DNA from: Streptomyces sp. NBC_01314
GTDB lineage: Bacteria; Actinomycetota; Actinomycetes; Streptomycetales; Streptomycetaceae
Direction: 5' to 3'
Assembly: GCF_041435215.1 (NCBI RefSeq)
Contig: NZ_CP108394.1
Coordinates: forward strand, 4,154,001-4,218,000
DNA length: 64,000 bases
The position numbers and the translations under genes were made by a program. How positions within the stretch are numbered: position 1 is the stretch's first letter; the number at the start of each line of letters is the position of its first letter. Under the pieces are notes generated by a model. The model searched no databases. It was not told the origin of the DNA and saw nothing but the letters and a program-made list of their open reading frames with translations. Below, piece by piece: positions 23,604 to 31,696 of this stretch.

Positions 23604-24014
23604 TCAATCGCCGAGTACCGCCAGCGCGTCGATCTCGATCAACAGGCCTGCCGGAAGGCCGACGTACACCGTGGTGCGGGCTGCCGGGACTGCCGTGAGG
23701 TGCTGCTCGAAGTACTCGTTGTAGAGCGCGTTCATCTCGGCGAAGTGGTCCACGTCGGTCAGGTAGACGCGGATCATCAGCACGTCGTCCCACGTGGCGC
23801 CGCCCTCTTCCAGGATCGCCTTGACGTTGGCGAGGGTCTGGCGGGTCTGCTCGCGGAGGGTGGGGCCGGCCGGCGTCGGGGGCCTGCCCTCGACGGCCGG
23901 GAGGAAGCCGACCTGGCCGGCGACCTGGAGGATGTTGCCCTTCCGTACGCCGTGGGAGAACTTGGCGGGCGGGGCGGTGTGGGTCTTCGGGGTGAGCGCG
24001 ATCTTGTCGGTCAT
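23604..24014 (-). CDS. ridA: RidA-family enamine/imine deaminase
   Basis: The 136-residue protein covers the whole RidA/YjgF fold with GNILQVAGQVGF, ILEEGGATWDDVLMIRVYLTD and a C-terminal RTTVYVGLPAGLLIEIDALAV. The Arg that binds the carboxylate lies in PAARTTV. RidA hydrolyses reactive 2-aminoacrylate-type imines that PLP deaminases release. That fits its place beside an IclR regulator and a D-serine-deaminase-like gene. It is downstream of iclR on the same strand with a 138 bp gap, so it may also have its own promoter. Confidence 0.93.
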   Translation of the reverse strand: MTDKIALTPKTHTAPPAKFSHGVRKGNILQVAGQVGFLPAVEGRPPTPAGPTLREQTRQTLANVKAILEEGGATWDDVLMIRVYLTDVDHFAEMNALYNEYFEQHLTAVPAARTTVYVGLPAGLLIEIDALAVLGD

Positions 24015-24050
24015 ACGAGTCCTTCACTGGGGTTGGGGATGGGGACTGCT

Positions 24051-24074
24051 GCCGTTGTACTGGCCGTTGTACTG
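24051..24074. repeat. Perfect 12 bp tandem duplication in the ridA leader
   Basis: GCCGTTGTACTG occurs twice head to tail (24051-24062, 24063-24074), 37 bp upstream of the RidA ATG. It could be a pair of operator half-sites or a recent slippage duplication. Confidence 0.55.
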
Positions 24075-24152
24075 AGTGACATAGACATGAACGACGACCG
24101 CCTCGCCGCCTGGGCCATCAAGGACCCCCACCTCAACAGGACGCACTCCCGC

Positions 24153-24908
24153 TCAGTCTGTGGGAACGGTTCTGCCGGAGTACTCGCCGCTGATCGCGTC
24201 CGCGGCGCGGCGGATCAGCGGGAGCAGGGTGAGGAGTTCGTCGGCGGTGACGACGACGTTGGGCGCGGAGACCGACATCGCGGCGACGACCCGCCCGTCG
24301 GTGCCCCGGATGGGCGCGGCGACGCAGTTGATGGACTCCTCGTGGCCGCCGAGGTCGGTGGCCCAGCCCTGTTCACGGACCCGCGCCAGTTCCTTGAGGA
24401 AGGCGGAGGCGTTGGGGGTCGAATGGGGTGTGTACAGGGGGTAGTCGAGCTTCTCCGCGAGGGCCCGGCGCTCGGCTTCGGGGAGGTCGGCAAGGAGCAG
24501 CTTCGCGACGGCGGCGACCGTGATGGCGACCGGTTTGCCGATGCGGGAGTACATGCGGACCGGGTAGCGGCTCTCCACCTTGTCGATGTAGAGGACCTCG
24601 TTCTCCTCGTGGACGGCGAGGTGGACGGTGTGGCCGCAGTGTTCGTTGACGCGTACGAGGTGGGGGTGGGCGATCTCGCGGATGTCGAGGTTCTCGACGG
24701 CCTCCTGGGCGAGGGCGAAGAGGCGGGCGCCGAGGCGGTAGCGCTGGTCGGACTGGCGGTAGACCAGGCCGTGTTCGTGGAGGGTCCGCAGGAGGCGCAG
24801 GGCCGTGGACTTGTGGACGCCCAGGCGGTCGGCGACCTTGCCGAGGTCGGCGGGGCCCTCGGCGAGCAGCGGCAGGATGCTCAGCGCGCGGTCGACGGTC
24901 TGGCTCAT
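24153..24908 (-). CDS. IclR-family transcriptional regulator
   Basis: The 251-residue protein has an N-terminal winged helix (SQTVDRALSILPLLAEGPADLGKVADRLGVHKSTALRLLRTL, given as one domain of residues ~2-60) and the C-terminal IclR effector domain. The latter has HLAVHEENEVLYIDKVES, GKPVAITVAAVAKLLLADL and NCVAAPIRGTDGRVVAAMSVS. It probably senses a metabolite of this cluster and controls the divergent promoters at 26.2 kb. Its ATG overlaps the kinase stop (ATGA). Orthologous IclR proteins are common local regulators of sugar-acid and D-amino-acid pathways. Confidence 0.93.
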   Translation of the reverse strand: MSQTVDRALSILPLLAEGPADLGKVADRLGVHKSTALRLLRTLHEHGLVYRQSDQRYRLGARLFALAQEAVENLDIREIAHPHLVRVNEHCGHTVHLAVHEENEVLYIDKVESRYPVRMYSRIGKPVAITVAAVAKLLLADLPEAERRALAEKLDYPLYTPHSTPNASAFLKELARVREQGWATDLGGHEESINCVAAPIRGTDGRVVAAMSVSAPNVVVTADELLTLLPLIRRAADAISGEYSGRTVPTD

Positions 24909-26125
24909 GGGATGCGTACCTCCTCGGGGGCCTGATCGGCTTGCGTCCAGCCGGGGCCGAGTCGAAGTCTCCCCCACGCCTCGTCGGACAGGGCCGCCAG
25001 GCGATCGGCGCGGTCGCGGAGCGGCGGGGTGGCGAGATCGCCGTGGACCGTGAGGGCCGCGGCCGCCATGAGGTGGCCGTGGCGGAGGCGGGCGCGGGCG
25101 GTGAGGCCGCGCAGGGTCGCGGACAGGAAGCCGGCGGCGAAGGCGTCGCCGGCGCCCACCGGGGCGACCACGTCCACCTGGAGGGCGGGGACGAAGGTGG
25201 TCGCGTCCGAGGGCGGCCGGGTGCGCCCCGTCGTGGGGACGGCCGGGGCGGGGGTGGGGTCGGGGGCGCGCCGGGGGGTCTCCGTCCTCGGTCCGGCGGG
25301 TGCCGTCGTGTCGGGGGGTGCCCGGTGGGGGACGCCTGCCGCTGCGGGCGGACACCCCCTGGCGCACCCCTTTGCCGCCGCGTCCGGCCGATCCGCCGGT
25401 GCGGGCGAGCGTTCGAACAGGGTGGCTCCGCGCGCTCCCTGTTTCACCACCAGGGTCTCCGGCTCCGGCAGCAGTGTGCGGACCGCCGTCGGTCCGCCCG
25501 TGACGCCCCAGGCCTCCTCCGCCTCGTCCTCGCCGACGAACACGAGGTCGGCGGCGCGGGCCAGTTCGAGGAGTACGTGCGGGCCGTCGGTGTCGTGCCA
25601 CAGGCCCGGCCGGTGGTTGACGTCGAAGGAGATCAGGGGGCGGCCGGGGCGGGGGGCCGTCAGCTCGCGGAGCAGCCGCAGGCAGTCGTCGGACAGGGCG
25701 GCCGTGATCCCCGAGAGGTGCAGTACGCGTCCGGCGCGCACCGCCGCGAGGTCCACGGTCCCCGCCGACATCGCCGAGGCGGCCGAACCGGCGCGGTAGT
25801 AGGCGACCTCGTGCGCGTCGGTGGCCCGGTCCCCCGCCGTACGGAAGTACACGCCCGTCGGACGCCGCGGGTCCCGCCCGACGGATGTCACGTCCACGCC
25901 GTGTCCGCCGATCGTCTCGACCAGGTGGTCCCCGAACCCGTCGGCGCCCACCCGGCTCACCCACCGGACCGTGTGCCCGGCCGCCGCCAGCGCGCACGCG
26001 ACGTTGGACTCGGCACCGCCGATGGCCCGCTCGAAGGAGGGGACGTTGGCGAGGCGCCCGGGGCGGGTGGGAAGGAACGTGACCATGGACTCTCCGAGCG
26101 CGACGACATCCATGTCGGGGAACAC
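24905..26125 (-). CDS. PfkB-family sugar kinase (KdgK-like) with a repeat-encoded insertion
   Basis: The N-terminus MDVVALGESMVTF and AIGGAESNVACALAAAGH, substrate site GVDVTSVGRD, and C-terminal APVGAGDAFAAGFLSATLRG (catalytic Asp) define a ribokinase-type kinase, closest by eye to 2-keto-3-deoxygluconate kinases. Between LVVKQGARGATLFERS and the GAGD motif lies an abnormal ~75-residue Pro/Ala/Arg-rich insertion (about 228-302). Its core is encoded by a ~108 bp inverted-repeat sequence shared with the tadE-like gene at 7.5 kb. PfkB proteins normally have only a short loop here. The GTG at 26125 follows a GGAG. It is the first gene of the minus-strand arm. Confidence 0.9.
   Translation of the reverse strand: MFPDMDVVALGESMVTFLPTRPGRLANVPSFERAIGGAESNVACALAAAGHTVRWVSRVGADGFGDHLVETIGGHGVDVTSVGRDPRRPTGVYFRTAGDRATDAHEVAYYRAGSAASAMSAGTVDLAAVRAGRVLHLSGITAALSDDCLRLLRELTAPRPGRPLISFDVNHRPGLWHDTDGPHVLLELARAADLVFVGEDEAEEAWGVTGGPTAVRTLLPEPETLVVKQGARGATLFERSPAPADRPDAAAKGCARGCPPAAAGVPHRAPPDTTAPAGPRTETPRRAPDPTPAPAVPTTGRTRPPSDATTFVPALQVDVVAPVGAGDAFAAGFLSATLRGLTARARLRHGHLMAAAALTVHGDLATPPLRDRADRLAALSDEAWGRLRLGPGWTQADQAPEEVRIP
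25265..25372. repeat. In-gene palindromic element, copy 2 (in the PfkB kinase gene)
   Basis: The left arm GCGCGCCGGGGGGTCTCCGTCC and right arm (CGGACACCCCC then TGGCGCAC) form an imperfect inverted repeat about 60 bp apart. The pieces GCGCGCCGGGGGGT, TCCGTCCTCGG, CCGCTGCGGG and CGGACACCCCC match copy 1 at 7491-7601 in order, orientation and approximate spacing. Confidence 0.75.
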
Positions 26126-26214
26126 AATGATGGAGGCTCCTCGTCACGTCGCTGGGCGGGCTCGGCAACCGTTGACCGGGCGTGGCTGGGATGTTAGACA
26201 GCTGTGAGCGACAT

Positions 26215-26243
26215 ATGCAATGCGCGTTGCATTACTTGCAACG
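26215..26243. promoter_or_regulatory. Candidate IclR operator between the divergent arms
   Basis: ATGCAA-TGCGCG-TTGCAT (26215-26232) is an 18 bp near-perfect palindrome. A further TTGCAACG half-site follows at 26236-26243. It is in the 139 bp gap between the kinase and deaminase genes, 33 bp before the latter's start, and fits binding by the cluster's IclR protein. Confidence 0.6.
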
Positions 26244-26264
26244 TACCTCGTCAGGGAGGATTTC

Positions 26265-27554
26265 ATGGGTGTCGAGAGTGTCGAAGCGCTGGCCCGACTG
26301 GCCGCGGAACGCGTCGACCACCGCTTCAAGGGCCTCCCGCCGGACGCCGACGGCCTCACCGTGGCCGAGTTGGCCGACCGGCGCCTGAACCTGTTCACCG
26401 GCGGCTTCACCACCCCCGTCCTCGCCCTGTCCGCCGAGCGCCTGGAGCACAACCTGGCGCTGATGGAGACCTACTCCGCCCGCCATGGCCTCGCCTTCGC
26501 CCCGCACGGCAAGACGTCCATGGCACCCCGGCTGTTCTGGCGGCAGATCGAGCATGGCGCATGGGGCATCACCCTCGCCGTGCCCCATCAGGTGCGTGTG
26601 GCGAGGGAGTTCGGGATCGAGCGGATCTTCCTCGCCAACGAGGTCGTCGACCCGGCGGCCCTGCGCTGGATCGCCGCCGAACTGGCGGCGGACCCCTCCT
26701 TCCGGTTCGTCTGTTACGTCGACTCCGTGCGCGGTGTCGAACTGATGGACGCGGCGCTACGGGATTCCGGGCACTCCGCCCGCCCGGTGGACGTCGTCGT
26801 GGAGCTGGGCGCGGGCGAGGGCGCGCGGACCGGGGTCCGTACGGAGGCGGAGTGCGCGGCGGTCGCGGACGCGGTGGCCGCGGCCGGGACGCTGCGGCTG
26901 GTGGGGGTCGCCGGGTACGAGGGCGAGGTGCCGGGGGCCGACCCCGAGCGGGTGGGGGCGTGGCTGCGCAGGCTCACCGCGCTGGCCGTCGACTTCGACA
27001 AGGCGGGACGGTTCGCGGGGCTGGACGAGATCGTGGTCAGCGCGGGCGGCAGCGCGTGGTTCGACACGGTGGCCGAGGTGTTCGCCGAGCTTCCCGAACT
27101 GTCCGTGCCCGTACTGAAGTTGCTGCGGTCGGGCGCGTACGTCTCGCACGACGCCGGCCACTACAGCCGGGTGACCCCCTTCAACCGCGTCCCCGAGGAG
27201 GGCACCCTGGAGCCCGCCTTCCGGCTCTGGGCCCAGATCGTCTCCCGCCCTTCCCCCGGCCAGGCCTTCGCCAACGCGGGCAAGCGCGACGCCGCGCACG
27301 ACCTGGATCTGCCGACGGTGGAGGTGCTGCGGGACGCGGGCACGGGTGCGGTCCGCGACGCCGTGGGGGTCACGGTGACGGGCCTCTCCGACCAGCACGC
27401 GTGGCTGCGCACCGAGGCCGGGGCCGCGCTGGAGGTCGGCGACTGGGTGGGGCTGGGGCTGTCGCATCCGTGCACGTCGTTCGACAAGTGGAAGCTGATT
27501 CCGGTGGTGGAGGCGGACGGCACGGTCGTGGACTACGTCCGCACGTTCTTCTGA
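26265..27554 (+). CDS. D-serine deaminase / D-threonine-aldolase-like PLP enzyme
   Basis: The 429-residue protein is a fold-type III PLP enzyme with an alanine-racemase-like barrel. The cofactor Lys lies in LAFAPHGKTSMAPRLF (about residue 85). The C-terminal DSD1-type domain has the zinc ligands expected in DQHAWL and LSHPCTSFDKW. It probably deaminates D-serine or a related D-amino acid to a keto acid, releasing imine intermediates that RidA clears. ATG at 26265 is chosen because GGGAGGA lies 5 nt upstream; an upstream ATG in frame covers the operator. It is followed by the D-aminoacylase gene. The precise substrate is inferred. Confidence 0.88.
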   Translation: MGVESVEALARLAAERVDHRFKGLPPDADGLTVAELADRRLNLFTGGFTTPVLALSAERLEHNLALMETYSARHGLAFAPHGKTSMAPRLFWRQIEHGAWGITLAVPHQVRVAREFGIERIFLANEVVDPAALRWIAAELAADPSFRFVCYVDSVRGVELMDAALRDSGHSARPVDVVVELGAGEGARTGVRTEAECAAVADAVAAAGTLRLVGVAGYEGEVPGADPERVGAWLRRLTALAVDFDKAGRFAGLDEIVVSAGGSAWFDTVAEVFAELPELSVPVLKLLRSGAYVSHDAGHYSRVTPFNRVPEEGTLEPAFRLWAQIVSRPSPGQAFANAGKRDAAHDLDLPTVEVLRDAGTGAVRDAVGVTVTGLSDQHAWLRTEAGAALEVGDWVGLGLSHPCTSFDKWKLIPVVEADGTVVDYVRTFF

Positions 27555-27631
27555 GCCCACCGAACCTCCGCCCGGCCCCCGCACGGCCCCCGTCGCTCCC
27601 ACCCGCTGTCGGTCCCTGAAAGGTGACGCAC

Positions 27632-29251
27632 ATGGACCTGGTCCTCCGTGACGCCGAGGTCGTGGACGGTTCCGGCGACCCCTCCTACCGCGCCGACGTG
27701 GTCGTGGCGGACGGCAGGATCACGACGATCGTCAAGGAGGCGGCCGCGGCGGGGTGCCAGCGGCCGAGGGCCCAGCGGGAGCTGGACGCCGAGGGCCTGG
27801 TCCTGGCCCCCGGCTTCATCGACATGCACGCCCACAGCGACCTCGCGCTCCTGCGGGACCCCGAGCACACCGCGAAGGCGGCGCAGGGGGTGACCCTGGA
27901 GGTCATCGGCCAGGACGGGCTGTCGTACGCGCCGGTCGACGAGCGCACCCTCGAAGAGGTCCGCCGCGCGATCACCGGCTGGAACGGCTACGGCGACGAC
28001 ATCGACTTCTCCTGGCGCTCGGTCGGGGAGTACCTGGACCGCCTCGACCACGGCTTCGACGGCGAGGGCATCGCCCTGAACGCCGCGTACCTCGTCCCGC
28101 AGGGCACCGTACGGATGCTCGCCGTGGGCTGGGAGGACCGCGAGGCCACGCCTCAAGAGCTGGACCGTATGCGGGAGTCGGTGGCGACGGGCCTGCGCGA
28201 GGGCGCGGTCGGCATGTCGTCGGGGCTCACCTACACCCCCGGCATGTACGCCGAGAACGCCGAACTCACCGAGCTGTGCCGGGTGGTGGCGTCGTACGGC
28301 GGCTACTACTGCCCGCACCACCGCTCCTACGGGGCGGGCGCGCTCCAGGCGTACGAGGAGATGGTCGCCCTGACCCGCGAGGCCGGCTGCGCCCTCCATC
28401 TGGCCCACGCCACCATGAACTTCGGCGTGAACAAGGGCCGGGCGCCCGAGCTCCTCACCCTCCTCGACGACGCGCTCGCGGCCGGCGCGGACATCACGCT
28501 CGACACCTATCCCTACACCCCCGGCTGCACGACCCTCGTGGCGCTGCTGCCGAGCTGGGCGGGCGAGGGCGGTCCCGAGGCGGTCCTCGCGCGGCTGAAG
28601 GACGACGACACGGCCGAACGCGTCCGGCACCACATGGAGGTCGTCGGCGCCGACGGCTGCCACGGCGTGCCCGTCGAGTGGGACACCATCGAGATCTCGG
28701 GCGTCACCGAACCGGCGCTGTCGTCGTACGTGGGCCGGACGATCGCGCGGTCGGCGGAGGAGCACGGCGAGGACCCCTGGGTCACCGCCCGCCGGCTGCT
28801 CGTCGAGGACCGGCTCGGTTCGGCGATCCTCCAGCATGTCGGGCACGAGGAGAACGTGCGGACCATCATGCGCCACCGCGTCCACACCGGCGGCTCCGAC
28901 GGCATCCTGCGCGGCGACAAGCCGCACCCGCGCGCGTACGGGACGTTCCCCCACTATCTCGGCCGGTACGTGAGGGAGTTGGGCGTGCTGTCCCTGGAGG
29001 AGTGCGTCGCCCACCTCACCTCACGCCCCGCCGCGCGGCTCCGCCTCGCGGACCGGGGACGCGTCCGCGAGGGGTACCGCGCCGACCTCGTCCTCTTCGA
29101 CCCGGCGACCGTGGCCGCCGGGTCGACGTACGAGGCACCGCGCACCCTGCCCACCGGGATCCCGTACGTCCTGGTCGACGGCCGTTTCGTCATCGAGGAC
29201 GGCCGGCGGACGGACGTACTGGCGGGCCGGGCGATCCGGCGCGGAACGTGA
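27632..29251 (+). CDS. D-aminoacylase (N-acyl-D-amino-acid deacylase)
   Basis: The 539-residue amidohydrolase has the metal-binding HxH in PGFIDMHAHSDLALL (about residue 65), barrel motifs YYCPHHRSYGAGALQAY and LHLAHATMNFGVNKG, and the conserved Asp in TGGSDGILRGDKPHPRAYGTFP (near residue 415). It releases free D-amino acids from N-acyl-D-amino acids, feeding the enzyme encoded 77 bp upstream. AAAGGTG precedes the ATG; a GTG three codons earlier overlaps that site and is less likely. Length matches the family and no motif is missing. Confidence 0.93.
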   Translation: MDLVLRDAEVVDGSGDPSYRADVVVADGRITTIVKEAAAAGCQRPRAQRELDAEGLVLAPGFIDMHAHSDLALLRDPEHTAKAAQGVTLEVIGQDGLSYAPVDERTLEEVRRAITGWNGYGDDIDFSWRSVGEYLDRLDHGFDGEGIALNAAYLVPQGTVRMLAVGWEDREATPQELDRMRESVATGLREGAVGMSSGLTYTPGMYAENAELTELCRVVASYGGYYCPHHRSYGAGALQAYEEMVALTREAGCALHLAHATMNFGVNKGRAPELLTLLDDALAAGADITLDTYPYTPGCTTLVALLPSWAGEGGPEAVLARLKDDDTAERVRHHMEVVGADGCHGVPVEWDTIEISGVTEPALSSYVGRTIARSAEEHGEDPWVTARRLLVEDRLGSAILQHVGHEENVRTIMRHRVHTGGSDGILRGDKPHPRAYGTFPHYLGRYVRELGVLSLEECVAHLTSRPAARLRLADRGRVREGYRADLVLFDPATVAAGSTYEAPRTLPTGIPYVLVDGRFVIEDGRRTDVLAGRAIRRGT

Positions 29252-29260
29252 GGGGGGTCG

Positions 29261-30163
29261 CTACGGCTTGGGAAGGATGCAGCCGCTGGCGCTGAGGTCG
29301 AGCTTGTTGTCCACGCCGAAGCAGGCGGGGACGTGCCAGGTCTGCTGGGCGTAGTTGATGCCCCGGCGGACGGTCACGGTGCCGTTCGCGTCGACCTCGC
29401 AGGGGTTGTTGTCGGTGCAGCGCCCGCCGCTCTCGTTGCCCGTGTTGTTGACGCCGACGACCTTGCCGGTGGCGTCGTTGACGACCGGGGAGCCCGAGGT
29501 GCCACCGATGGTCTGGCAGGCGGAGGTGTAACGGATGGAGTCCTTCCAGGTCCAGGCACCCTCCTTCAGGCGGTACGCGTACCCGTCGACAGCGCAGCTG
29601 TACGTGCGCTTCCAGTACCCGGAGACGACGGTGATGGCGTTGCCGACGGCCGGGCGGGCGGTGTCGTAGACGAGCGCGTCGATGCCGTACGTGCTCTTTA
29701 TCTGCGCGTACGTGGTGGTGAGCTGGTACACCGCCATGTCCGTGTCGGTCATCGTGCCGTACGCGATCTTGTTGGCCCGGAGGGTGCCGACGCGGGTGCC
29801 GGCGGAGTTGAGCAGGCCGAAGGTGCGGGTGGAGGCCTGGTCGACGATGACCTCCCCGGCGTCCGGGAAACCGCTCTCCAGACAGTGGCCGTTGGTCATC
29901 ACCAGCGCCGGGTCGTCGTTCTCGGAGTCGGGCATCCGGACGACCGAGCCGGAACAGTTGCTGAGCGAGACGGTGCCGGCGAAGTTGACGGCCTGGATCG
30001 CCGGGGCCGCGAGGTCGGCCACGGTCTTGTTCGCCGTGTCGACGACACTTCCGACCGCCGCTTTCACGGGCGCCGCCGCGGGCTCCGGTGCCGCGATCGC
30101 CGGTGCCGCGCCCGCTCCGGTGATCACCAGGGCGAACAGCGCGGCAACGAGAGGCTTTCTCAT
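29261..30163 (-). CDS. Secreted trypsin-like serine protease
   Basis: The 300-residue protein has a signal peptide (MRKPLVAALFALVITGAGAAPAIA) and a short propeptide. A chymotrypsin-fold domain follows: His in MTNGHCLESG, Asp in TDTDMAVYQL and Ser in GGTSGSPVVN, so the triad is complete. Cys pairs would form disulfides (SNCSG/NGHC, CQTIGG, CTDNNPC). It is exported and probably degrades extracellular protein. GAGGGGA precedes the ATG. It lies on the opposite strand, 10 bp after the D-aminoacylase stop, and is unrelated to that cluster. Confidence 0.93.
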   Translation of the reverse strand: MRKPLVAALFALVITGAGAAPAIAAPEPAAAPVKAAVGSVVDTANKTVADLAAPAIQAVNFAGTVSLSNCSGSVVRMPDSENDDPALVMTNGHCLESGFPDAGEVIVDQASTRTFGLLNSAGTRVGTLRANKIAYGTMTDTDMAVYQLTTTYAQIKSTYGIDALVYDTARPAVGNAITVVSGYWKRTYSCAVDGYAYRLKEGAWTWKDSIRYTSACQTIGGTSGSPVVNDATGKVVGVNNTGNESGGRCTDNNPCEVDANGTVTVRRGINYAQQTWHVPACFGVDNKLDLSASGCILPKP

Positions 30164-30667
30164 GTGGGGGTCCCCTCTTGCTACATGGGTGACAGAAGAT
30201 CTTCCGGCCACCCGCAGTTTGTCATGCGCATTGTGAAGGTGAAGTGCGGGACGAGCAAGGAGTTGGTTCCGGCCGCGCGATCTTCGGCCAGGGAGTGGGA
30301 TCGGGGTCGACGGGTGAAGGTGACGGGAGGCGGGTGCCGGGAGGCGGTGAGAACGTCGCGAGGGCGACAGAGGCGAACGAGGCGTCAACTCGCCCGCTCA
30401 CCAGACCACTTCATATGGCTGACCCGACGGGCGAAGCGACTCCGCATGCCTCACCCTTGCGAACCGCCCGGCGGCGGTGGGCGCGGTGCCGCGGCGCACG
30501 GGCAGGACGCCGAGCGCATCCGACAGGGGCGCGCGCCTTCCGTCCACCGGCACGCGCGGTTCACCACTGGCCCCCGGACCGCACCCCGCCCATCGACGAC
30601 AACTCCCCGACGACCAGCGGCTTCCCCCCACCCCCCACTCCGGTCACCGCCGAGCGGCCTCCTGGGG
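30164..30667. other. Intergenic region upstream of the protease gene
   Basis: About 500 bp with no supportable gene. Frames open here in several directions encode only Arg/Pro-rich low-complexity peptides and lack ribosome-binding sites. The part near 30200-30250 is AT-richer and may hold the protease promoter. The rest may be leftover sequence. Confidence 0.4.
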
Positions 30668-31489
30668 CTACCTGGGGCCCTTCGTGGCTCCTTGGCCCTT
30701 GCCCTGGTTGCCGTTGGAGTTGCCCCGGGGTGAGGAAGTCGCCGGGGCGGAGGGCGAGGCGGATGAGGTGGTGGGGGCGGGGGACGTGGGACCGGAGGGC
30801 TCGGGGGTGGTGGTCGAGGAGGGGTCCGTGGAGGGGTCGGGGGATTCCGTGGCCCCCGTACCGGCGGATCGGCCGGCTGACGGGGAGGCCGTTTCCGCGG
30901 CGCCGGACCGAGCGGCGGCCGGGGTGGACCCGAGGGGCGCCGGGGCGTCCGGACCTTCCTGGACCGAGGAGCCGGACCCGGCCAGTCCGGCCACCGCGAC
31001 ACCCACGAGCACCGCGACGCCGATACCGCCCGCGATCAACGCGCCGCGCCGCCGGGCCCGGCGCCGCCCGAGCGTGACCCGCCGCCCGTCCACCGGCCGC
31101 GCCCGACGCCCGGCCGCGCCCAGGGCCTCCGGGTCACCCTGCCCACCCTTCACTCCCGGCCCGCCCGCCCCGTACGGCGCACCCTCGACGTACGGCGCAT
31201 CGATCGCGTACGCCTCGGCCTCGCCGTACGACACCGCCTCTGCCGCAGAAACGTTTCCGCCCGAACCGTCCCCGACCACACCCGGGCCGTCCGCCACGAT
31301 CTCGTCCAGTTGAACGGTGTCGTCGTAGGCGTTCTGCCAGCCGTGGGCGGCGGCGGGGTCCGTGAACGCCTCGTAGGCGGGGGTGCCGTGGGAGTCGTCG
31401 ATGGGGAGGTACACGTTCGGCGGTCTCCGGAGGTCGGCCTCGTTCCGGTCCGGTCCGTGCGACCTGTCCACGCCGCCCACCCCATTCAT
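30668..31489 (-). CDS. Single-pass membrane protein with disordered Ser/Pro/Thr tail
   Basis: The ~273-residue protein has an N-terminal hydrophilic half with VYLPIDDSHGTPAYEAFTDP, a basic stretch (RRVTLGRRRARRRGALIAGG) leading into one membrane helix (IAGGIGVAVLVGVAVAGLAG), then a long Ser/Thr/Pro-rich extracytoplasmic tail ending Gly/Asn/Lys-rich. I do not recognise a family; such proteins are often kinase-substrate or cell-wall-facing proteins, which is only analogy. The start is placed at an ATG (31489) before the first protein-like residues; the frame extends a further 52 codons with no better signal. Confidence 0.65.
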   Translation of the reverse strand: MNGVGGVDRSHGPDRNEADLRRPPNVYLPIDDSHGTPAYEAFTDPAAAHGWQNAYDDTVQLDEIVADGPGVVGDGSGGNVSAAEAVSYGEAEAYAIDAPYVEGAPYGAGGPGVKGGQGDPEALGAAGRRARPVDGRRVTLGRRRARRRGALIAGGIGVAVLVGVAVAGLAGSGSSVQEGPDAPAPLGSTPAAARSGAAETASPSAGRSAGTGATESPDPSTDPSSTTTPEPSGPTSPAPTTSSASPSAPATSSPRGNSNGNQGKGQGATKGPR

Positions 31490-31696
31490 GTCGTTCCGCT
31501 GCTTTCGTGTCGCGTGCCCTGTGACCACGTGTCGCGTGGTCGAGGACCGGGCGGTGGGGACGGCCGGACCTGTTGGCGGATTGTAGAGAGGAGGAGGGCC
31601 GGGGGGACAGCGGCGGGGCATTTCGGGGTATAGCAGACGGTCCACGTGGTGGAAAACACGACCCGGAACGCGTTACCGGGCCGTAAGCTCACGGAC

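Noticed and set aside
24088..24180. A short plus-strand gene starting MNDDRLAAWAIKDP between ridA and iclR
   Set aside because: No ribosome-binding site, and the frame runs on antisense through iclR without protein-like composition.
24153..26168. A single long minus-strand frame covering the IclR and kinase genes
   Set aside because: Only the last 251 residues (IclR) are protein-like; the earlier part is a shifted frame of the PfkB gene, which has its own intact motifs and an ATGA overlap with iclR.
30244..31077. Arg/Pro-rich plus-strand frame in and beyond the protease upstream region
   Set aside because: No ribosome-binding site, no domain, and it overlaps the membrane-protein gene on the minus strand over half its length.
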